Part shown: in pieces, positions 6,556 through 9,190 of the stretch | Numbering within the stretch: the stretch's first letter is position 1 | How the letters are laid out: every line of letters starts with the position of its first letter | NCBI GenBank assembly: GCA_003252145.1 | Contig: QKDJ01000177.1 | Location: 1 to 9,190 of the forward strand | Direction: 5' to 3' | From: Azovibrio restrictus | Lineage (GTDB): Bacteria; Pseudomonadota; Gammaproteobacteria; Burkholderiales; Rhodocyclaceae | Length of the DNA stretch: 9,190 bases | Program-made: the position numbers and the translations under genes | The notes under the pieces: model-generated | Databases searched by the model: none | Seen by the model: only the letters and a program-made list of their open reading frames with translations | What the model was told of the DNA's origin: nothing

Positions 6556-9057
6556 GTGCATTACCACCAATCAGGGGGAGGTTGCCCTCCCCGGAACATG
6601 CGTCGCAAGGCCCTGGGGCTGGCCATCAGCATCGCCGTAAGCGGCAGCGTGCTGGCCCAGGAACGACAGATAGAGGTCATGGATCAAGTGCTGGTGACCG
6701 GCCAGGCCGCCAGTCTGGATAGCGCCCTGGACGTGCAGCAGGCCGCGGACAATATCGTCAGCGTGGTCCATGCGGATGCCATTGGCCAGTTGCCCGATGC
6801 CAACGCCGCCGAAGCCCTGCAGCGGATTCCCGGCCTGTCCGTGGAACGGGACCAAGGGGAAGGCCGTTATGTACGGGTGCGCGGTCTGGGACCCGAATTG
6901 AACAGCGTCACCATCAACGGCTCCCTGGTGCCCTCACCGGAAAGCGATACCCGCGCCGTGGCCCTGGATGTGTTGCCTTCGGGCCTGATCCGCTCCCTGG
7001 AAGTGAGCAAGACCCTGACTCCCGACCAGGATGCCAACTCCATCGGCGGCACCATCGAGGTGAAGACCATCTCCGCCTTCGATCACAAGGGCGTGTTCTA
7101 TTCCCTGGAGGGTGGCGTCAGCCACGACACCAATGTGGACAAGAACAGTCCTTATTTCTCCGGTGCCTGGAGCAATGTGTTCATGGACGGCAAGCTGGGC
7201 ATTGCCCTGGGCCTGACCTCGGCCAAGCGCAAGTTCGGTTCCGACAACACGGAAACCGGCGGCAAGTGGGAAGGCAACCAGCTGGAGGAATTCGAGCGCC
7301 GGGATTACGCCATCACCCGGGAACGCCAGGGGGCCATATTCAACCTGGATTACCGGCCTGAAGACGGTGAATCCTATTACCTGCGCACCCTGTACAGCCG
7401 TTATGCGGACGACGAAGTGCGCCAGGCCCACACCATCGAATTTGACGACCCCATGTCCCCCGGCGCCCTGGGCGATGCAGAAGCCTCCCGGGAATTGAAG
7501 GCCCGGGAAGAGGTGCACCGCATCTTCTCCCTGGTGCTGGGAACCGAGCAGAAGCTGGGCAAGAACTGGAAACTGGCGGCCTCCATGGGCATGAGCCAGT
7601 CGGAACAGGAAACCCCCAAGGGCATGTCCGCCACCTTTGAATCCGGCGCCACTTACACCTCCGGTTTCAGCAATACCCGCAAACCCCAGTTGCTGGGCAG
7701 CACGGCCATCAACAACGGAGCGGATTACGAGCTGGATTCTGTCAGCGTGGAAGACCAGCTGACCCGGGACCGGGAACGCAATGCCCGCATCGACCTGAGC
7801 CACGACTACAAGATGTGGGGCGGCGATAACGAGCTCAAGTTCGGCGGCAAGATCAGCCGCCGCAAGAAGACCAATGAACTGACGGCCTGGGAAATTGACG
7901 GGGGCGACTTCGGCAATCCCAGCATCAACAATGGCTACTCCTCCGGCAGCGTGAATTACCCCTGGGGCAACTTCGGTCCCGGCATCAGCCGCTCGGCCAT
8001 CAAGGCCCTGGTCAACAGCGTGGGCGATCTGACGGCTGCGGGTTACCTGGACGACGAAGAGTCCCGGATCAATGACTTCACCATGCATGAGGACATCAAC
8101 GCCGCCTACGCCCAGAACACCTACAGCGTGGGTCTGTGGCGCATCCTGGGTGGGGTTCGGTATGAGGGCACCCACTTCCAGGCCGAAGGCACCAAGCTGG
8201 ATAACGGCACTTACAGCGACATCAAGTCCAGCACCCGTTACCACGACTGGCTCCCCACCCTGCAAGTGCGCCGTGATCTGGATGAAGCCACCACCATCCG
8301 GGCTGCCTGGAGCAATGCGGTAGTCCGTCCCAGCTTCAGCCAACTGGCTCCAGGCACCGTCATCGACGGTACTGATGCCGAGTTCGGCAATCCCGAGCTC
8401 AAGCCCATGAAGGCCCGCAATTTCGACCTGGGCATTGAAAAACGCCTGGGCTACGCGGGGGTGATCTCTGCCTACGCCTTCCACAAGCAGATCAAGAACT
8501 TCACCTACACCACCGACCTGGCAGGCACCGGCGACTGGGCCGCCTTTGACGAAGCCATCACCTATGCCAACGGTGACAAGGCTCGAGTCACCGGGCTGGA
8601 ACTGGCCTACACCCAGAAATTCAGCCAGCTGCCCTCGCCCTGGAACGGCCTACTGCTGGCCGCCAATGCCACCTTCAGCACCTCCCGGGCCGGCATCGAG
8701 GGACAGGGCACTTCCCGGGACATCCCCCTGCCCAGCCAGTCCAAGCGCACCTTCAACCTCACCGTAGGCTATGAAAAGGGCCCCTGGAACCTGCGTGTGG
8801 CCGCCAACCACAAGTCCCGCTATCTGCTGGAAGTGTCGGACCTGACCAACTCGGACAAGGACGTCTATGTGGATGACCAGACCCAGTTCGACTTCGCCGC
8901 CCGCTATCAGCTCTCCCGTCAGATCCAGCTGGTGTTTGAAGCCCTGAACCTGAGCGACGAGAAGTACTACACCTACGCAGGCAGCGCCAGCCGCAATGTC
9001 CAGTACGAATCCTACGGCCGCACCTACAAGCTGGGCCTGAAGATGGCCACCTTCTGA
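6556..9057 (+). CDS. TonB-dependent outer-membrane receptor (Xanthomonas/Caulobacter type)
   Basis: The 833-residue product starts with a basic n-region (MRRK at 15-18), a hydrophobic stretch and a VLA cleavage site near residue 34. A TonB-box-like QVLVTG follows (44-49). The plug domain (about 57-175) includes IGQLPDANAAEALQRIPGLS (76-95), RYVRVRGLG (104-112) and SIGGTIEVKT (162-171). A long beta-barrel rich in alternating aromatic residues runs to YKLGLKMATF; the terminal Phe is the usual outer-membrane assembly signal. The plug wording is of the large Xanthomonas/Caulobacter receptor class that imports varied compounds using TonB-ExbB-ExbD energy. There is no N-terminal signalling (STN) domain, so it is not a transducer type. 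Two stops in tandem (TGATGA) close it. An alternative start is the ATG at 6598, which gives a 20-residue signal peptide. Substrate unknown; the Pho-box-like promoter and the secreted neighbour suggest a phosphorus-containing ligand. Confidence 0.95.
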   Translation: MHYHQSGGGCPPRNMRRKALGLAISIAVSGSVLAQERQIEVMDQVLVTGQAASLDSALDVQQAADNIVSVVHADAIGQLPDANAAEALQRIPGLSVERDQGEGRYVRVRGLGPELNSVTINGSLVPSPESDTRAVALDVLPSGLIRSLEVSKTLTPDQDANSIGGTIEVKTISAFDHKGVFYSLEGGVSHDTNVDKNSPYFSGAWSNVFMDGKLGIALGLTSAKRKFGSDNTETGGKWEGNQLEEFERRDYAITRERQGAIFNLDYRPEDGESYYLRTLYSRYADDEVRQAHTIEFDDPMSPGALGDAEASRELKAREEVHRIFSLVLGTEQKLGKNWKLAASMGMSQSEQETPKGMSATFESGATYTSGFSNTRKPQLLGSTAINNGADYELDSVSVEDQLTRDRERNARIDLSHDYKMWGGDNELKFGGKISRRKKTNELTAWEIDGGDFGNPSINNGYSSGSVNYPWGNFGPGISRSAIKALVNSVGDLTAAGYLDDEESRINDFTMHEDINAAYAQNTYSVGLWRILGGVRYEGTHFQAEGTKLDNGTYSDIKSSTRYHDWLPTLQVRRDLDEATTIRAAWSNAVVRPSFSQLAPGTVIDGTDAEFGNPELKPMKARNFDLGIEKRLGYAGVISAYAFHKQIKNFTYTTDLAGTGDWAAFDEAITYANGDKARVTGLELAYTQKFSQLPSPWNGLLLAANATFSTSRAGIEGQGTSRDIPLPSQSKRTFNLTVGYEKGPWNLRVAANHKSRYLLEVSDLTNSDKDVYVDDQTQFDFAARYQLSRQIQLVFEALNLSDEKYYTYAGSASRNVQYESYGRTYKLGLKMATF
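6575..6592 (+). promoter_or_regulatory. Hairpin burying a Shine-Dalgarno-like sequence before ATG 6598
   Basis: GGGGAGG (6575-6581), loop TTGC, CCTCCCC (6586-6592) form a perfect 7-bp, nearly all-G/C stem. The left arm is the Shine-Dalgarno-like stretch ahead of the ATG at 6598. If translation starts at that ATG, the hairpin would block or shape initiation. If it starts at GTG 6556, the hairpin lies inside the coding region for a Gly/Pro-rich n-region and would have to be unwound by the ribosome. Pairing is certain; role is inferred. Confidence 0.5.
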
Positions 9058-9065
9058 TGACCCCA

Positions 9066-9089
9066 GGGCGCCTGCTCCGGCGGGCGCCC
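9066..9089 (+). other. Intercistronic hairpin between receptor and exported protein genes
   Basis: GGGCGCC (9066-9072), ten-base loop, GGCGCCC (9083-9089) form a perfect 7-bp G/C stem starting nine bases after the receptor TGA at 9055-9057. No T-run follows; the next bases are ATCAAGG, the ribosome binding site of the next gene. So it is not a classical terminator. It could protect the upstream mRNA or lower downstream expression within a shared transcript. Confidence 0.5.
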
Positions 9090-9103
9090 ATCAAGGAAAA
9101 CAC

Positions 9104-9190
9104 ATGTCTCACAAACACCTTTTCAGCGGCCTGCTGCTGACCCTGAGCCTGGGCCTTCCCGCCTGGGCTGCTTCGTCTTTACCCCCCGCC
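9104..9190 (+). CDS. Exported protein, N-terminal 29 residues only (possible phytase or phosphatase)
   Basis: An ATG at 9104 follows AAGGAA (9093-9098) with five-base spacing and opens a frame to the window end. The residues form a typical Sec signal peptide: MSHKH n-region, FSGLLLTLSLGL hydrophobic core, and PAWA as a cleavage site near residue 22-23, then SSLPPA. The product is therefore periplasmic, outer-membrane or secreted. It lies 46 bp behind the receptor gene with no evident terminator between, so the two are probably co-transcribed from the Pho-box-like promoter. Pairing of a TonB receptor with a secreted phosphorus-releasing enzyme such as a beta-propeller phytase is a known arrangement, but nothing in these 29 residues identifies the enzyme. 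The call as an exported protein is firm, the function a guess. Confidence 0.8.
   Translation, partial: MSHKHLFSGLLLTLSLGLPAWAASSLPPA

Noticed and set aside
6934..8484. Minus-strand open frame of 516 codons inside the TonB receptor gene
   Set aside because: The product is a low-complexity Val/Gly/His-rich translation expected from the antisense of a GC-rich gene. The plus strand encodes a clear receptor throughout.

Overview
The window is GC-rich (about 60% by eye), gene-dense chromosomal DNA. Gene content and order (thiS-thiG-trmB-rdgC on one strand, a hybrid sensor kinase, a TonB-dependent receptor with RdgC and TrmB of proteobacterial type) point to a Gram-negative proteobacterium. A betaproteobacterium of the Rhodocyclales type is my best guess; this rests on gene order and protein style, not on a database match.

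Layout. (1) Positions 2-1411, plus strand: the 3' part of a hybrid histidine kinase, holding the end of one receiver domain, a complete second receiver, an HPt domain and a helical tail. (2) Positions 6209 down to 1374, minus strand: six closely packed genes in the order GGDEF membrane protein, AraC-type regulator, thiS, thiG, trmB, rdgC. Gaps are 4, 88, 19, 2 and 28 bp, so most or all could be one transcript, with a possible break before thiS. rdgC ends inside the kinase gene (38-bp tail-to-tail overlap). (3) Positions 6210-6555: a 346-bp divergent intergenic region. (4) Positions 6556-9057, plus strand: a TonB-dependent outer-membrane receptor, followed 46 bp later by the first 29 codons of an exported protein cut off by the window end.

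Functions. thiS and thiG supply the sulfur carrier and the thiazole synthase of thiamine biosynthesis. trmB makes m7G46 in tRNA. rdgC encodes a DNA-binding protein that modulates recombination. These are housekeeping genes placed behind a two-gene regulatory unit (GGDEF protein plus AraC regulator). The GGDEF protein has a degenerate active-site motif (AGDRY) but keeps an RxxD inhibitory-site motif at exactly the expected spacing, so it looks more like a c-di-GMP sensor than a cyclase.

The most informative new observation is a Pho-box-like promoter in front of the TonB receptor (6462-6479, with a candidate -10 at 6490-6495). With a secreted protein encoded directly downstream, it suggests a phosphate-starvation-induced system for taking up a phosphorus-containing compound. 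Beta-propeller phytase genes are known to sit beside TonB receptors, so a phytase or phosphatase is the leading, unproven guess for the truncated gene. The receptor also has two competing start codons, and the Shine-Dalgarno-like sequence in front of the second is buried in a perfect hairpin. I saw no CRISPR array, tRNA, rRNA, insertion sequence or TPP riboswitch.
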